This document shows, piece by piece, positions 23,881-35,989 of a DNA stretch of 64,000 nt. Each line of letters begins with the position of its first letter. Within the stretch, counting starts at the first letter, position 1. A model generated the notes under the pieces. The model was not told where the DNA came from. It ran no database searches and was given only the letters and a program-made list of their open reading frames with translations. This stretch comes from Bubalus kerabau (taxonomy: Eukaryota; Chordata; Mammalia; Artiodactyla; Bovidae): contig NC_073626.1 of NCBI RefSeq assembly GCF_029407905.1, positions 106,025,982 through 106,089,981 on the forward strand, in the 5' to 3' direction. Both the position numbers and the translations under genes were made by a program.

Positions 23881-24930
23881 TCAGTTCAGTTCAGTTCAGT
23901 CGCTCAGTCGTGTCCGACTTTGCAACCCCATGAACCGCAGCACACCAGGCCTCCCTGTCAGTCACCTACTCCCAGAGTCCACCCAAACACATGTCCATTA
24001 AGTCAGTGATGCCATCCAACCATCTCATCCTCTGTCATCCCCTTCTCCTCCTGCCCTCAATCTTTCCCAGCATCAGGGTCTTTTCAAATGAGTCAGCTCT
24101 TCGCATCAGGTGGCCAAAATATTGGAGTTTCAGCTTCAGGATCAGTCCTTCCAATGAATATTCAGGACTGATTTCCCTTAGGATGGAGTGTTTGGATCTC
24201 CTTGCAGTCCAAGGGACTCTCAAGAGTCTTTTCCAACACCGCAGTTCAAAAGCATCAATTCTTCAGTGCTCAGTCCAATTCTCACATCCTTACATGACCA
24301 CTGGAAAAACCATAGCCTTGGCTAGGCGGACCTTTTTTGACAAAGTAATGTCTCTGCTTTTGAATATGCTATCTAGGTTGGTCATAACTTTCCTTCCAAG
24401 GAGTAAGCGTCTTTTAATTTCATGGCTGCAATCAACATCTGCAGTGATTTTGAAGCCCCAAAAAGTAATTAGCCACTGTTTCCACTGTTTCCCCATCTAT
24501 TTACCATGAAGTAATGGGACCAGATGCCATGATCTTCGTTTTCTGAATGTTGAGCTTTAAGCCAACTTTTTCACTCTCCTCTTTCACTTTCATCAAGAGG
24601 CTCTTTAGTTCTCCTTCACTTTCTGCCATAAGGGTGGTGTCATCTCCATAACTGAGGTTATTGATATTTCTCCCGGCAATCTTGATTCCAGCTTGTGCTT
24701 CATCCAGCCCAGCGTTTCTCATGATGTATTCTGCATATAAGTTAAATAAGCAGGGTGACAATGTACAGCCTTGACGTACTCCTTTTCCTATTTGGAACCA
24801 GTCTGTTGTTCCATGTCCAGTTCTAACTGTTGCTTCCTGACCTGCATACAGGTTTCTCAAGAGGCAGGTCAGGTGGTCTGGTATTCCCATCTCTTTCAGA
24901 ATTTTTCACAGTTTATTGTGATCCATAAGC
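23881..24930 (-). mobile_element. BovB LINE, 5'-truncated, ~1.05 kb
   Basis: The element's 3' end lies at the left edge with a (CAGTT)n-type tail at 23882-23900. It runs to 'acagtttattgtgatcc' at about 24926, which lies in the reverse transcriptase gene of the LINE. It belongs to the subtype with 'gatgcgaagagctgactcat' (read on the minus strand). The 5' part is missing. Confidence 0.95.
24501..24890 (-). pseudogene. BovB reverse transcriptase fragment
   Basis: This 129-codon open frame is the C-terminal part of the BovB (RTE clade) reverse transcriptase. Residues 39-42 are RQGC, residues 46-50 include PCLFN, and the catalytic motif at residues 81-84 is YGDD (bases 24639-24650). Other BovB copies, including the one at 34142-34153, have YADD. 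The frame lacks the endonuclease and the first half of the polymerase, and it is broken by stops downstream, so it is not a working enzyme. No promoter is attached. Confidence 0.9.
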
Positions 24931-26699
24931 ATGCACAAAAGGATTCTATATTCTTCAAATACAAGTCCTGTGCCTTGTAGTAGTAAAAGTAAGTCCAGAT
25001 CCATGGAGAGCTTGGGTCTTGGCCCATTGTGTTATTTATGATCACCTTTTCCTTGGAACAAAGCTGTTATAATAATTACAGAGTTCTCATTCAAAAACTA
25101 TAGTGGCTAAAAGTCCAAACATCATCAATGGTCTTTTATTGCTATTATCTATGATAATAGGGATTTATATATACCATGTTCCCAAGGTGAAGATGTGAAA
25201 GTGTGACACCAATAACATCTATGGAATGCGTCTATATTATTAGTCAAAGGAAAGCTTTACAGATCTTAAAGTTACAACTTCTAAGGCTGAGTGAAGTCAT
25301 CAGTTTCCCTTTCATGAGTCAGAAAAATGTGCCCATCTCCTGGTTAATTTTTCTAGATTCTGAATTAAAAGCTATAAATCTGTGCCCTAAAAAAATAAAT
25401 CTATCATCTGCTCTGTATTTTACTATTTATAATGGAAGATAGCCCAAAACACTTAGTTGCTCTGATGTGGAAGATTATATTAGTTCCTCACCATTTCTGC
25501 TCAAAATAATTCATGTTTTTCCTCTTGATTTTGAGTTTTTGTACTCTTACATGTTGCCTTTTCTTGTTCAATGAATCTGCCTTCACCCCTCATTTAGGTT
25601 CACTCAGGAATTTTCTGTGAATTTAGTAACATTTAAATTTTGTAGTCGGAGCACAAGGGTATACATCTTGGATATACAATTCATTCTTATAGTTCAAGCT
25701 TGTCTGTCTTGAAAAAGTCATACTCATCAATGCCAGTCCTGAGTTATCACACCAAGAATTTGTAATGCCAATTAACTCAAAATTTCCATCATGTGTAGAG
25801 ATTTATGATTACTCCAGTGATGTCTTGACTTGCTAAAAAGCAAGCTCTGAGATTGCTAACACGAAGTATGTCTTCAAGAATGAGAGCATAACTTCAGGAA
25901 AATGACATTAACTCATCCTTTCCTGTATAGATTACTTGAAAAGAAACTCCTATATAAATAAAATTCAATTCATGCATTCACTCCCCCTTATGTCATTTAT
26001 ATGATACTTTTTATACTCTTATTCTTAACATAATTTATAAATAGATATTCAAAGTAATTCTGATGTATGCTGGAAATGTTATTTTTCTCAGTGTTTTTGT
26101 TGGCCAAAAAAAAAAAAAGAAAGAAAATTACATGGCTTAAGTTATAATAACAGTATCCTTCACAATGAAATGAAAAAGTAAGCCCACTGTGTATAATATA
26201 ACAAATACAATAATCACATGTATGGAAATAATCATCTAAACATTTATTTAAATTTCATGGTTTTTAAATTGCTAGAATACTGAATGACAGATAGGTGACT
26301 CCAATTTAATAATCTGCTCAGACTTTTCACATGAAAACTATGGCAAATAACAGTCTAATTCAGGAGAATATTTTGAGGTATGTTTACTTTGAACAAATTC
26401 TCCAAAAGACTAGGTGTTTGCATAAAGGAATAAATAATTACTGAAAGAATACAATTGCATCCCCATGGTCAAACTGCAGAATTCAGCACAAAAAATGATA
26501 TCTCACTTATGCAAAAGATTCTATCATGACAAAGTTTGTTCTTCCTTACATTTCCCCTCAAATGGCAATTCTATATTTGGCAATGTTGCCTGTTTTATTC
26601 TCATCTAGGTCAAAATTCAAGTCCTGGTGTGGAGGGAATGAGTTAAAATCTCATGCTTCACTTTGCAAGTAATCACACTGCTACCTTACCCAGAGAAAA
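24931..26699. other. AT-rich single-copy sequence, no gene seen
   Basis: No recognised repeat or exon. A 12-base A run is at about 26107. Confidence 0.4.
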
Positions 26700-27030
26700 G
26701 TAATATTTGTTGAGCACTTACATTTATTGAGCCAGGCCTGTACCTACTAATGCTTTACTATGTCATTTTGTTCATTCATTCATTAAATGTTTATAAATGT
26801 CTACTCTTTGCCAACCATTGGGAACATAAAAAAAAAGTCAGATTCCATGTCTTTGAGAGATGTAGTCTGGTTCTCTAATTCAGATCATTCAATCTCATAA
26901 TAACTGAAAGAGAAAAGTATTCGCATTTATTTTTATCTTGAAGATGAGGAAACCAAGGCTCACAAAGTTTCAATGATTTGCCCATAATCAGAAGCAGTAT
27001 TTAAGCTCAAGTCCATCAGACTCCAAGCCC
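26700..27030 (-). mobile_element. MIR SINE interrupted by an L2 3' end
   Basis: The outer parts are MIR reverse complement ('tttgttgagcacttac' at the left; 'gatgaggaaaccaaggctca', 'cagaagcagtatttaag' and 'tccatcagactccaagcc' at the right). The middle, about 26768-26875, is L2 reverse complement ('ttcattcattcattaaatg', 'ctctttgccaaccattggg'). Confidence 0.65.
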
Positions 27031-28072
27031 CATTCTTGCTCCGTTTTTTTCTTTGTTGTTACTGGATAAAACACTTCTATACTTGACTTGAAATGTGATG
27101 GTGGAAACTAAAATGTCAATAAAGTACTCAGTGTCAAAATGTCATGATGTGTAGTCTGAAAGTTTTTTTTTTTTCTCCTCTTCACTTTCTGTATGTCTAT
27201 TGCTTATATAAAAGATGCCTACAGATGGTTCTTCACCTTCCCCACAAATTAGAAAAAGAGAAAAACTGTATTGTATGACGAACATTCTTGTAGTCATTTG
27301 TTGGTGCTGGTTTTTACCGGAGCCCCCAATGAGCAAGCTATAACATGTAGATTCAAATTCAGTAAGAGCTGATAATCTTCAACAGTATATTAGTTGAGGT
27401 CCTTGAGTAAGACTCAAGCTCTCTCCTTCACAGTTCATTTCTCCTGCTGGAGGATTCCTTGTGCTAACTCCTATTTTCTATGCATAAGTGCCATGCTAGA
27501 CCAGGGCAAGCATTTAGTTGTACTGTGGGGAGTAATTTGAATGAATGACCTGGGGCTTGGCCAATGGCCAAGTCCATTGGAAACTCCCCTCTAAGCTGTG
27601 CATTTTTAGGCTGTGGTCATCTTTGGGATTTCCCCCCAAAAAAACTTCTCTGTCATGGCAGACATTTAACAACCCCATTTTCAGAATAGTATCCAAGCCA
27701 GGGTGTCAAAGTGAGGTATGAAATAATTTGCTTTGCATGTTGATTTCTCTCTTCTTAAATCCTTCCCATTCTTAAATCTTTTTAATTTGCATATTTTAAA
27801 CTTTTCTCTATTTGCATATTGAAGTCTTCTTGTAAAAGTCTCTGCTTTCCCCCACAAAATGGTGCATTCAACATTTCCTGACAGTCTATGTCCCATAGAA
27901 TTCTAGGTACTTTTGGTTTGTTATTACCAAAACTAAAGAGAAAGTTTCTAAATAGCTTTTGACAGGCTTCTAAAGTAATGAGTTACAGACTGAATGTTTT
28001 GTCAAATACAATGATACAATTCATGTTTTCAGCAAGCTGTTTCTTGGTTAAAAAGCTGGACTAAATTGTTAT
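27031..28072. other. Single-copy sequence, no gene seen
   Basis: No supported feature. The frames at 27142-27896 (-) are short and featureless. Confidence 0.4.
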
Positions 28073-28073
28073 A

Positions 28074-28100
28074 TGTGTATATATATATATATATATATAG
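28074..28100. repeat. (TA)n microsatellite
   Basis: About 12 uninterrupted TA units follow a 'tgtgta' start. Confidence 0.95.
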
Positions 28101-28932
28101 GCACAAAAAGACATATTCAGAAACAATATGTCATGCATATTTAAGTTGTTGGTAAAAGCACTAGATGACTGGATTTTATTTGTTGTTCAGCACAATAAAA
28201 TTTTGGCCTTGAAAATTGTTCCTAGAATGACACAGTTAGGAAAAAGATCCTCATTGGTAGAAAGGTATCAAACTATCTAAATTATTCAAATTATTTTATC
28301 TTCCAAATAAACCCGCTACCTCTATATATATTAGAAGACCAAAAGTATATTCAGAAGTTACTGGTCAAAAACTATCTGTGACCCAGTTACTGTTTGGATT
28401 TGCATGAGATATTTCCAAAGCAGTTTGGGAAAGCCCACAAATTCAAAGCAGCCTCTTTATCCTCACCCCATTTCTGCTGAGTCCAGGAACCTTATTTCAT
28501 TTCCTGCATGGTAGGCATTTTTTAGGGACTAGGTAAGCCTTGACATCTGTACTGCTTTCTGAGTCATTGTCGTGAAATGATACACGCTTGGGTGTAGTAC
28601 AGCTACTTGGTTCCCAGAGAAAACAAACAAACAGAAGTCAGCTAGGAACTTCAGTTTGGTTAAAAACAAAAGCAATGTACAATTCAAAATTTTTTATTGA
28701 TTTTTAAAAAACAGTCTACAGCTTTTAAGTTTCCAAATGATATTTTCTAACCATGAGAAAATATTTTAAATGAGAGCCTTTGCTCTGCATGCCTGATTCA
28801 GACACATGCCATAATTTGTGAAGGGAATTGGTCAGGCCTCTTCCAAGAAGGTCTGTCTATGGAAGATTGAGACATAAAACTTCTATTTTGATAGATCAGT
28901 GGGGCACATACTCATAGAAAAATCTCTGTACT
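28101..28932. other. Single-copy sequence, no gene seen
   Basis: No supported feature. Confidence 0.4.
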
Positions 28933-28945
28933 CAAATAGCCTTAA

Positions 28946-29162
28946 GGGCTTCCCAGGTGGCTCAGTGGGTAAAGAATCTTCCTGCATTGCAGGAGACTCA
29001 AGTTTGATCCCTGGGTCGGGAAGACCCCTGGAGGAAGGCATGGCAATCCACTCCAGTAGTCTTGCCTGGAAAATCCCATGGACAGAGGAGTCTGGCAGGC
29101 TGCAGTCCAAGGGATTGCAAAGAGTTGGACACAACTGAAGTGACTGAGCACACACATACACC
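28946..29162 (+). mobile_element. Bov-tA SINE, full length, 13-bp TSD
   Basis: It runs from 'gggcttcccaggtggctcag' to 'gtgactgagcacacac'. 'caaatagccttaa' (28933-28945) and 'caaataaccttaa' (29163-29175) flank it, with one mismatch. Confidence 0.96.
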
Positions 29163-29175
29163 CAAATAACCTTAA

Positions 29176-29594
29176 ACTAATTTCACCATTTATTTACTGA
29201 TTTTTGTGAACTGTCATATATGACAGTATTCTAGGTCCTGCACAGTTATCAGGAGTAAAATATAGTTTCTGCTTTCATAGAACTTAGAATATAGCATACA
29301 GGGATGATGATGAGACTTAAATACAAAAGCCTGTAGCTTTATTATATTGTGAAATTACAAATAAAGTGCATAGAGGCTTCAGAGATGGAGGAGGAGAACA
29401 GCATAAGTTAAATCTCCTACTAGTAAGAATAGCATATATTTGGAAATAGTAACCATATTTCTTAAATCTTTAAAGTAAAAAACTGAAACTAGAAGTGTTC
29501 CTGGGAAATTCCAAGAACAACAAAAATAAAAAAATTAATTCAATGATGAATTCTACCCTCCTCTTGGGTGAAAAACTAGAGTTGAGTAGAAAAC
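29176..29594. other. Single-copy sequence, no gene seen
   Basis: No supported feature. Confidence 0.4.
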
Positions 29595-29795
29595 TGTTAT
29601 CCAGTGCTTATATTATGCCAGACATGGATGAGATATTAATTCTCTAATCAAAATAATATCCTAATATCCTTTGCTTCATTTTTAAGATGCCATGATGAGA
29701 GGAGAGGTCAAGTAACTTGCCCAAGATCATACAGATAAATCGTGGTGGAGCAAGGATTCAAAGGAAAGTCCATCCAGTTTCAACTAAGTGGCCTT
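29595..29795 (-). mobile_element. MIR SINE
   Basis: MIR reverse complement: 'ccagtgcttatattatgcca', 'aggtcaagtaacttgcccaa', 'gatcatacagataaatcg' and 'tggagcaaggattcaaa'. Confidence 0.75.
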
Positions 29796-29869
29796 AATAA
29801 TCAAAGGCTGAGGAGGAGAGGAAACACAAGGCAAGCAAGCTATTTAAGGATTTAGCAAGCAATTTAGGC

Positions 29870-30660
29870 CTAGCAAGTTTAGCTGTTATAAGTGATAACA
29901 AACATCCCCCACGTGTTGGTAGCTTATGGCACCAAACCCGTTCTTGGTTCACATTACATATAGGCTGAGGTCTGATGGGGCTGTACTGGGGCTCTGCTAG
30001 GAGTTCTCTTCACTCTGGGGTCCGGGTATCGTGATTTTAGGTATTTTGGTTCTTCTGTTCAAAAATGACACATACCACATTTGCCCTTATTTTGTTGTCC
30101 ATGGTAAGTCACATGGGCAAACCTGAGGTCACTGGGCAGGCATGTGTAGTTTTCCTGAGGGAGGAGCAGCAAATATTGTGAGCAAGAATACAATCTATCA
30201 ACCTACCATAGGGAACACTACTAAATACTACTAAATAAGACCCACTAAGTACTAAGTAGTAGAAACACTACTAAGTACTCTGTAGTGCCCTACATGGGCA
30301 AAGAACCTAAAAAAAGAGTATATATGTACATGCAGAACTGATTCACTTTGCTGTATACTTGAAACTAACACAACATTGTAGATCAACTATACTCCAATAA
30401 AATTTTTTTTAAAAAAGAATACATTCTGTCACCCTTTACCCCTTTGATAGCATAATACCATTCTCTCCTTTCTGCACCCTGTATTTGTACTGTCCCCAAA
30501 AGAGACAATCCAAAATTCCTATCTATTTATGAGACTAGGCCCAAAGTTCAAGACCTTGTGATACTCTCTACATTAGGTCTAGATGATGTCCATTTTGATC
30601 CAAAGACCTATACATGGAATAATGAGTTTTCCCCCCTACACACCTAATACACTGTAAAGA
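29870..30660. repeat. Unclassified old repeat, split by an L1 tail
   Basis: The segment 29870-30203 ('ttagctgttataagtgataa', 'cttcactctggggtccggg', 'caagtcacatgggcaaacc'-type blocks, 'gcaagaatacaatctatca') resembles a common ancient interspersed repeat whose name I cannot give with confidence. It seems to continue after the L1 insertion, at 30416 to about 30660. Confidence 0.4.
30204..30415 (+). mobile_element. L1 3' end, ruminant type, diverged TSD
   Basis: The 3' UTR end is recognisable: 'ccatagggaacactactaaa', 'ctacatgggcaaagaacc', 'tgattcactttgctgtatac', 'acacaacattgtagatcaac', 'tatactccaataaaat'. The flanks 30185-30203 and 30416-30434 match at 16 of 19 positions. An extra piece at about 30227-30277 forms a near-palindrome. 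Confidence 0.88.
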
Positions 30661-31094
30661 CACAAGAGCAGGATAATCTCAATAAGCATTTCAACATGGA
30701 AAGGGATGAAGAGGAGACACACAGCCATTCACTAATTATCAAAATCCTAAGATTCCACTTGGGAATGGTAAGAGGCTCCCAACTTGGGGCCAGACCCTCC
30801 AGCTGAGGTCACTCCAGAACTGGGGCAAACTTGATGTGTAGGATAGGTGACGCGATATGAGTCAGAAACAAAAGTAAAGGTTTGATTTGACCTGGATGAG
30901 ATTTTTAGGTAACTGAAAATGAGTCAGTTCTGGGCTACAGAAAGTAACCAAAGGCTGTGTGATCAGCTGAGGATGTTTTAACGGAGAGAGAAGGGAAGAT
31001 CAGCAGAACATTGTTGAAAACAGTGAACTGCAAAATCATTACATGTTTCTACCTCATCGTGTTCAGACTTTTTGTAAAACTAGAACTGGCAGAG
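30661..31094. other. Single-copy sequence, no gene seen
   Basis: No supported feature. Confidence 0.4.
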
Positions 31095-31260
31095 AGAAGG
31101 AGAAAAAAATCAAAGATGACTACATTTTTCTATCCTTGATAGCTGGGGAAATGATGATACTATACATAGCTATTGGGATATAGAGAAGAAAACAGATTTC
31201 AGAAAGAAGACGATGGCTTTCACTTTGGATAAGTTAGACCAGCTAAGTATTTAACACCGA
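31095..31260 (-). mobile_element. Possible diverged L2 fragment
   Basis: The 'gatgactacatttttctatc', 'agctggggaaatgatgatac' and 'agaagaaaacagatttcag' blocks resemble the reverse complement of the L2 end of ORF2. Weak. Confidence 0.35.
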
Positions 31261-32080
31261 GTTAAATATTATGGTCAAGAGAAAGGGAAAGAGTAGAATT
31301 ATGAGAAAGATTGTTCAGGCTCAGGAAACTCACAGTGTTTTGAGCAAAGTAAGACTAACTGACGAGAAGCAAGAGTGGCAATATAATGTTTGGATTTGGT
31401 TGTTGAACTACTTTTAATAAAAGTGGAAGTTTAGAAAGTTAATCCCCTCTCTCTTCCTGTGTGGTGCTAAGGCTATGCTCTGTCTGTCTCAGGCTACATT
31501 TATGGCTCTTAATAATGTCTCATCCAACGTCTTTGGCTAGAAAACCCAAATGTCAGAATTTCCAAGTGATTCTTTCTCCATTACTCAACATATAACCTTC
31601 ATCCCTTAGGAACATCCTTGAACAGTCAATTCTCAATGACAGAGACAAAAAGGACAGTGTGAGGTTGGGATAAGATTGATAGCCTCAAAACCTAAGCCAC
31701 AAAGATGTCTGGATGGGTATACATATGACTGAATCACACGTCATAGATAGTCATCCTGGTACCACTGCTAGGAGAGTCTATTCACCATCATGGAATAAGT
31801 CATTTTTTCACTTTCTTCTTCTCCAAAGATAAGTTAAACTCAATAAGTTATCATCTATTCTATAACAGCCATAGCTATAAATTATTTTTCAAAAATATTG
31901 TTTTTATTAACATGTAATCAGTTTATCCTTATTTTTAATAATTTTAAATTTTAATTTAATTAATAGATAATTTAATATATTGATATGAATAATAATTAAC
32001 GTTATTTAAAATAAATATTTTAAATGGTTCTGCTTTAATTTTTAATATAATTAACAACAATGACTATAACACTATTTTAT
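31261..32080. other. AT-rich single-copy sequence, no gene seen
   Basis: The part 31880-32080 is extremely AT-rich with runs of 'taatt' and 'taaat'. No feature recognised. Confidence 0.4.
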
Positions 32081-32084
32081 ATTT

Positions 32085-33425
32085 TATTTTATTTCATTTT
32101 TATTGGGATATAATTGACAAATAAACTGCAAGATATTAAAATATATTACGATATTAAAAATTGTTATCCTCTGATACTTATATACATCATGAAAGGATCC
32201 CTACTACCAAGTTAAGTAACATTTCCATCACCTCACATATTTATCCTTTTTTTTTTCCTTTTTCTTTTTTTGGTGAGAACATTTAAGTTCTATTCTCTTA
32301 GTATATTTCAGTTATACAATGCAGTGTTATCAGCTATAGTCACTATGTTATACATCCAATCCCCAGATATTATTCATTTTATAGCTGAAAGTTTAAACTG
32401 TGTTACCAGCCTCTCCCTATCTCCTCTGTCCCTCCAGGTGGTAGCCACTTTTCTACTCTCTGTTTCCACAACTGTGACTTTTTATTCAGATTCCACATAT
32501 TTATTGCATATGGTATGTGTCTTTATCTGGCCTATTTCACTTAGCATACTGCCCTCGAGGTCCATCTATGGTCTGTCAGAATTTTTCTCCTTTCTCAATA
32601 ATATTCCACTGTGTGTGTGTCATATTTGTTATCCATTTTTCTATTGATGGATATTCCTCATATACCCTGTTTTCATTTCCTTTGGGTGTATACCCAGAAG
32701 TGAAATTGCTGTATCATGGTTTTGTTCTTAACCTTTTGAGGAACCTCCAGACCATTTTTCACAGTGGCTACAACAATTTATATTCCCACTGATAGTGCGC
32801 GAGTTCCTCTTTCTCCAGTTACCTTACCAAACACTTGTTATCCTCTGTCCGCTTCTTGACTGCCATTCTAACAGGCATGATATCACCTCAGTGTGGTTTT
32901 GCTTTGCATTTCCTTAACAATTAGTGATGTTGAGCACCTTTTCATGTACCTTTTGGCCATTTCTATGTCCTCTTTGGAAAATTGTTTATTCAGTTCTCTG
33001 TTCATTTTTAATTAGATTGTTTGGGTTTTTTGTTTGTTTTGTTACTGGAATTTATGTCTTTATATATTTTGGAAATTAACCCCTTATCAGATATATGATT
33101 TTCAAATATTTTCTCCCATTCCATAGGTTGCCTTTTAATTCTCTTGACGGTCTTTTGCTGTGCAGGCTTTTTAGTTTGATGTGGTCCCACTTGTTTATTT
33201 TTGCTTCTGTTGCCTTTGATTTTGGTGCCAAAATTTAAAAAAAAAAGAAAGAAATCATTGCCAAGATAGATGTCAAGGAGTTAACTCCCTGGTCGTCTTC
33301 TTGGAATTTTACAGTTTCAGGTCTTAAAATCTTTAATCCATTTTGAGTTAATTTTTGTGGATGGTATAAGATAGTGGTACAGTTTCATTATTTTGCAAGA
33401 GTCTGTCCAGTTTCCTAACTCTAAC
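32085..33425 (-). mobile_element. Old L1 LINE (L1M), 3' UTR and end of ORF2
   Basis: It reads the L1 reverse complement in order for about 1.3 kb: 3' end at the left ('gggatataattgacaaataa'), 'gtgagaacatttaagttc', the 'ccatttttctattgatgg' block, 'gggtgtatacccagaagtg', 'tcacagtggctacaacaatt', 'ttgatttgcattt'-type block and 'taaccccttatcagatata'. ORFs at 32270-32792 (+) are antisense L1. Confidence 0.92.
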
Positions 33426-33639
33426 CCATATTTTAGAAAGCTCATTAGGATCCTCAATACTTTTTAAGAATGTAAGAAGATACTGAAATCAAAAAGTTGG
33501 AGAAAATCTGAGTTATATAATTCACGCCACCTCTGTGGCCTGCAAATCAATTGTTGCTGCCATGGCTATGCTTCATCCTGTGTCTACAAGGTATACCATT
33601 AGTTTTGCCTGGGCCAGGAACCATCACTTGAGTTTGAGA

Positions 33640-33770
33640 ATGACAGATGAACCCACTGGAATCAAAACATTTTAAGAGCAAGGACAGTATCATTTTCATT
33701 CTATATCCACAAAGCCTAGCTGGAATCTTGCACATGATAGTTGCTTAATAAAAATAAATACTTACATAAC
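33640..33770 (+). mobile_element. Possible L2 3' end
   Basis: 'agagcaaggacagtatcatt', 'atatccacaaagcctagc' and 'tagttgcttaataaaa' follow the order of the L2 3' terminus. Confidence 0.45.
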
Positions 33771-33958
33771 TGAACAGAAGTAATAGCTTGATTTCTTGAC
33801 ATAAAATGGATTTCTTGGTGTGCTTAATGTTCACGGGAGAATCTGGAATAATATAAATGACTGTAAAATGAGACAAGGTTGAAGTGACCTTCTATGGATA
33901 GATCCAAACACACACCAAATAACATTTTAAAAGGTAACAACAATGAAATAGTAAAAAA

Positions 33959-34812
33959 CTAACAGTTTGAACTGGACATGGAACAACAGACTGGTTCCAA
34001 ATAGGAAAAGGAGTACGTCAAGGCTGTATATTGTCACCCTGTTTATTTAACTTATATGCAGAGTACATCATGAGAAACGCTGGGCTGGAAGAAGCACAAG
34101 CTGGAATCAAGATTGCTGGGAGTAATATCAATAACCTCAGATATGCAGATGACACCACTCTTGTGGCAGAAAGTGAAGAAGAACTAAAGAGCCTCTTGAT
34201 GAAAGAGAAAGAGGAGAGTGAAAAAGTTGGCTTAAAGCTCAACATTCAGAAAACGAAGATCATGGCATCTGGTCCCAGCACTTCATGGGAAATAGATGGG
34301 GAAACAGTGGAAACAGTGTCAGACTTTATTTTTGGGGGCTCCAAAATCACTGCAAATGATGACTGCAGCCATGAAATTAAAAGATGCTTACTCCTTGGAA
34401 TGAAAGTTATGACCAACCTAGATAGCATATTCAAAGCAGAGACGTTACTTTGCCAACAAAGGTCCGTCGAGTCAAGGCTATGGTTTTTCCTGTGGTCATG
34501 TATGGATGCGAGAGTTGGACTGTGAAGAAAGATGAGCGCCAAAGAATTGATGCTTTTGAACTGTGGTGTTGGAGAAGACTCTTGAGATTCCCTTGGACTG
34601 CAAGGAGATCCAACCGGTCCATTCTAAGGGAGATTGGGGGCAGGAGGAGAAGGGGACGACAGAGGATGAGATGGCTGGATGGCATCACTGACTCGATGGA
34701 CGTGAGTCTGAGTGAACTCTGGGAGTTGGTGATGGACAGGGAGGCCTGGTGTGGTGCAGTTCATGGGGTCGCAAAGAGTTGGACACGACTAAGTGACTGA
34801 ACTGAACTGAAC
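33959..34812 (+). mobile_element. BovB LINE, 5'-truncated, with internal deletion
   Basis: It starts in the reverse transcriptase gene at 'taacagtttgaactggac' and ends with (ACTGA)n at 34795-34812. Compared with the copy at 42805-43567, about 111 bp (43280-43390 there) are missing at position 34635. No clear TSD. Confidence 0.96.
34031..34525 (+). pseudogene. BovB reverse transcriptase C-terminal fragment
   Basis: The open frame of 164 codons covers the end of the RTE-clade polymerase: PCLFN near residues 3-7, the catalytic YADD at residues 38-41 (bases 34142-34153) and the thumb region. A frameshift near 34430-34440 makes the last 25 or so residues wrong; the true frame goes on at 34450-34800. 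It lacks the endonuclease and the start of the polymerase and is inactive. Confidence 0.9.
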
Positions 34813-35215
34813 CACATTTGAGTGCTTCCTGTGTCAAACACTGAGCTAAACCCTTTGTATCCATTATCTCATTTATGCCTGAAAGTAACTCTAGGAGTTA
34901 GGTGTTATTGCTGTTGTTACACTTGATAAGTCAGGTCCAACTCTTTTGTGACCCCATGGACTATAGCCTGCCAGGATCCTCTGTCCATGGGATTTCCCAG
35001 GGAAGAATACTAGAGTGGGTTGCCATTTCCTTCTCCAGGGGATCTTCCAGACCCAGGGATCTGATTTGTGTCTCTTGCATTGGCAGACAGATTCTTTACC
35101 ACTGAGCCACCAGGGGATCATTGTCATTTAACAGAAAAAGATTGATCACTACAGAGGCATACAACTTGCCTAAAGCCACACACTAGGGAGGGACAGAGCT
35201 TGGATTCTGACTCCA
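34813..35215 (-). mobile_element. MIR SINE split by a Bov-tA
   Basis: The left part to 34904 has 'tgagtgcttcctgtgtcaaa', 'tatccattatctcattta' and 'taggagttaggtg'. The right part from 35117 has 'cattgtcatttaacagaaaa' and 'gagcttggattctgactcc'. These are the two halves of MIR reverse complement. Confidence 0.75.
34905..35116 (-). mobile_element. Bov-tA SINE inside a MIR
   Basis: It reads the Bov-tA reverse complement from 'gctgttgttacacttgataa' to 'accactgagccaccagggg'. The TSD is not clear. Confidence 0.93.
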
Positions 35216-35269
35216 TCATAATATATTATCCCCCTTAAGATGATAAGAAATATTACAACCCTATGTCTA

Positions 35270-35410
35270 TTGTATCATTATATTTTCTCAGCAACCCAGA
35301 GTAAGGTGAGAGGCTCAAACAATGTCTGCTGTTTACAAATGTGGAAACTTGGGCACAGAAGAGCCCTGAAAATTACCTAAGGTCCCACATGGAGTGACAG
35401 CAGAGCAAAA
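35270..35410 (-). mobile_element. Possible MIR fragment
   Basis: 'tctcagcaacccagagtaag', 'tttacaaatgtggaaacttg' and 'ggtcccacatggagtgac' follow MIR reverse complement order. Strongly diverged. Confidence 0.45.
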
Positions 35411-35989
35411 TCATACCTAGAGGCATCTCCTGCTTGGGTATGGAACCACTGTTGCCCAGGGAATCTGTGAACTCTATGGGGATTTCAACTGAACCAGTAC
35501 ACACTAAATGTATCTTCCATTGGCTGCCCCATGGCCCAAAGAGAAGACAGACGTGGCCCTTCAAGGACTAAAATCCTCTTCAGTACAACAGTTCATAGAT
35601 AGTTTGAGCACCCCTACTTGATGAGTCAACTGGACATATGAAAGAGAAAAGCTAGTGTGTACAGAATAGGAAATAAATGAGAGATGAATTGTGGTAGAGA
35701 AAGAGGGGGAATGTTGGAAATAGAGGCAAGAAATACTGACTGCTTCTGTAAACAATTCCTGTCCATAGTTATATACTGCCTGTGTGACCTAGGATAAGTC
35801 ACAGTATTCCTCAATCTCAATAAAGTTTCCTCAATCTCAAAAAAATTCCTCTTTCTCTCAATTAAATAAAGAGGTTAGTTTAGATTGATAATTTTCTATT
35901 TCCTCCCAATACCACTCCCAGCCTCCCAGCCTCACCAAGAGATAAAACTCTCAATACATTGTATCTTTCCAGAAATAATACTTAATGTA

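Noticed and set aside
23991..24509. 172-codon + strand frame
   Set aside because: It is antisense to the BovB LINE, as are the similar frames at 42037-42609 and 43142-43444.
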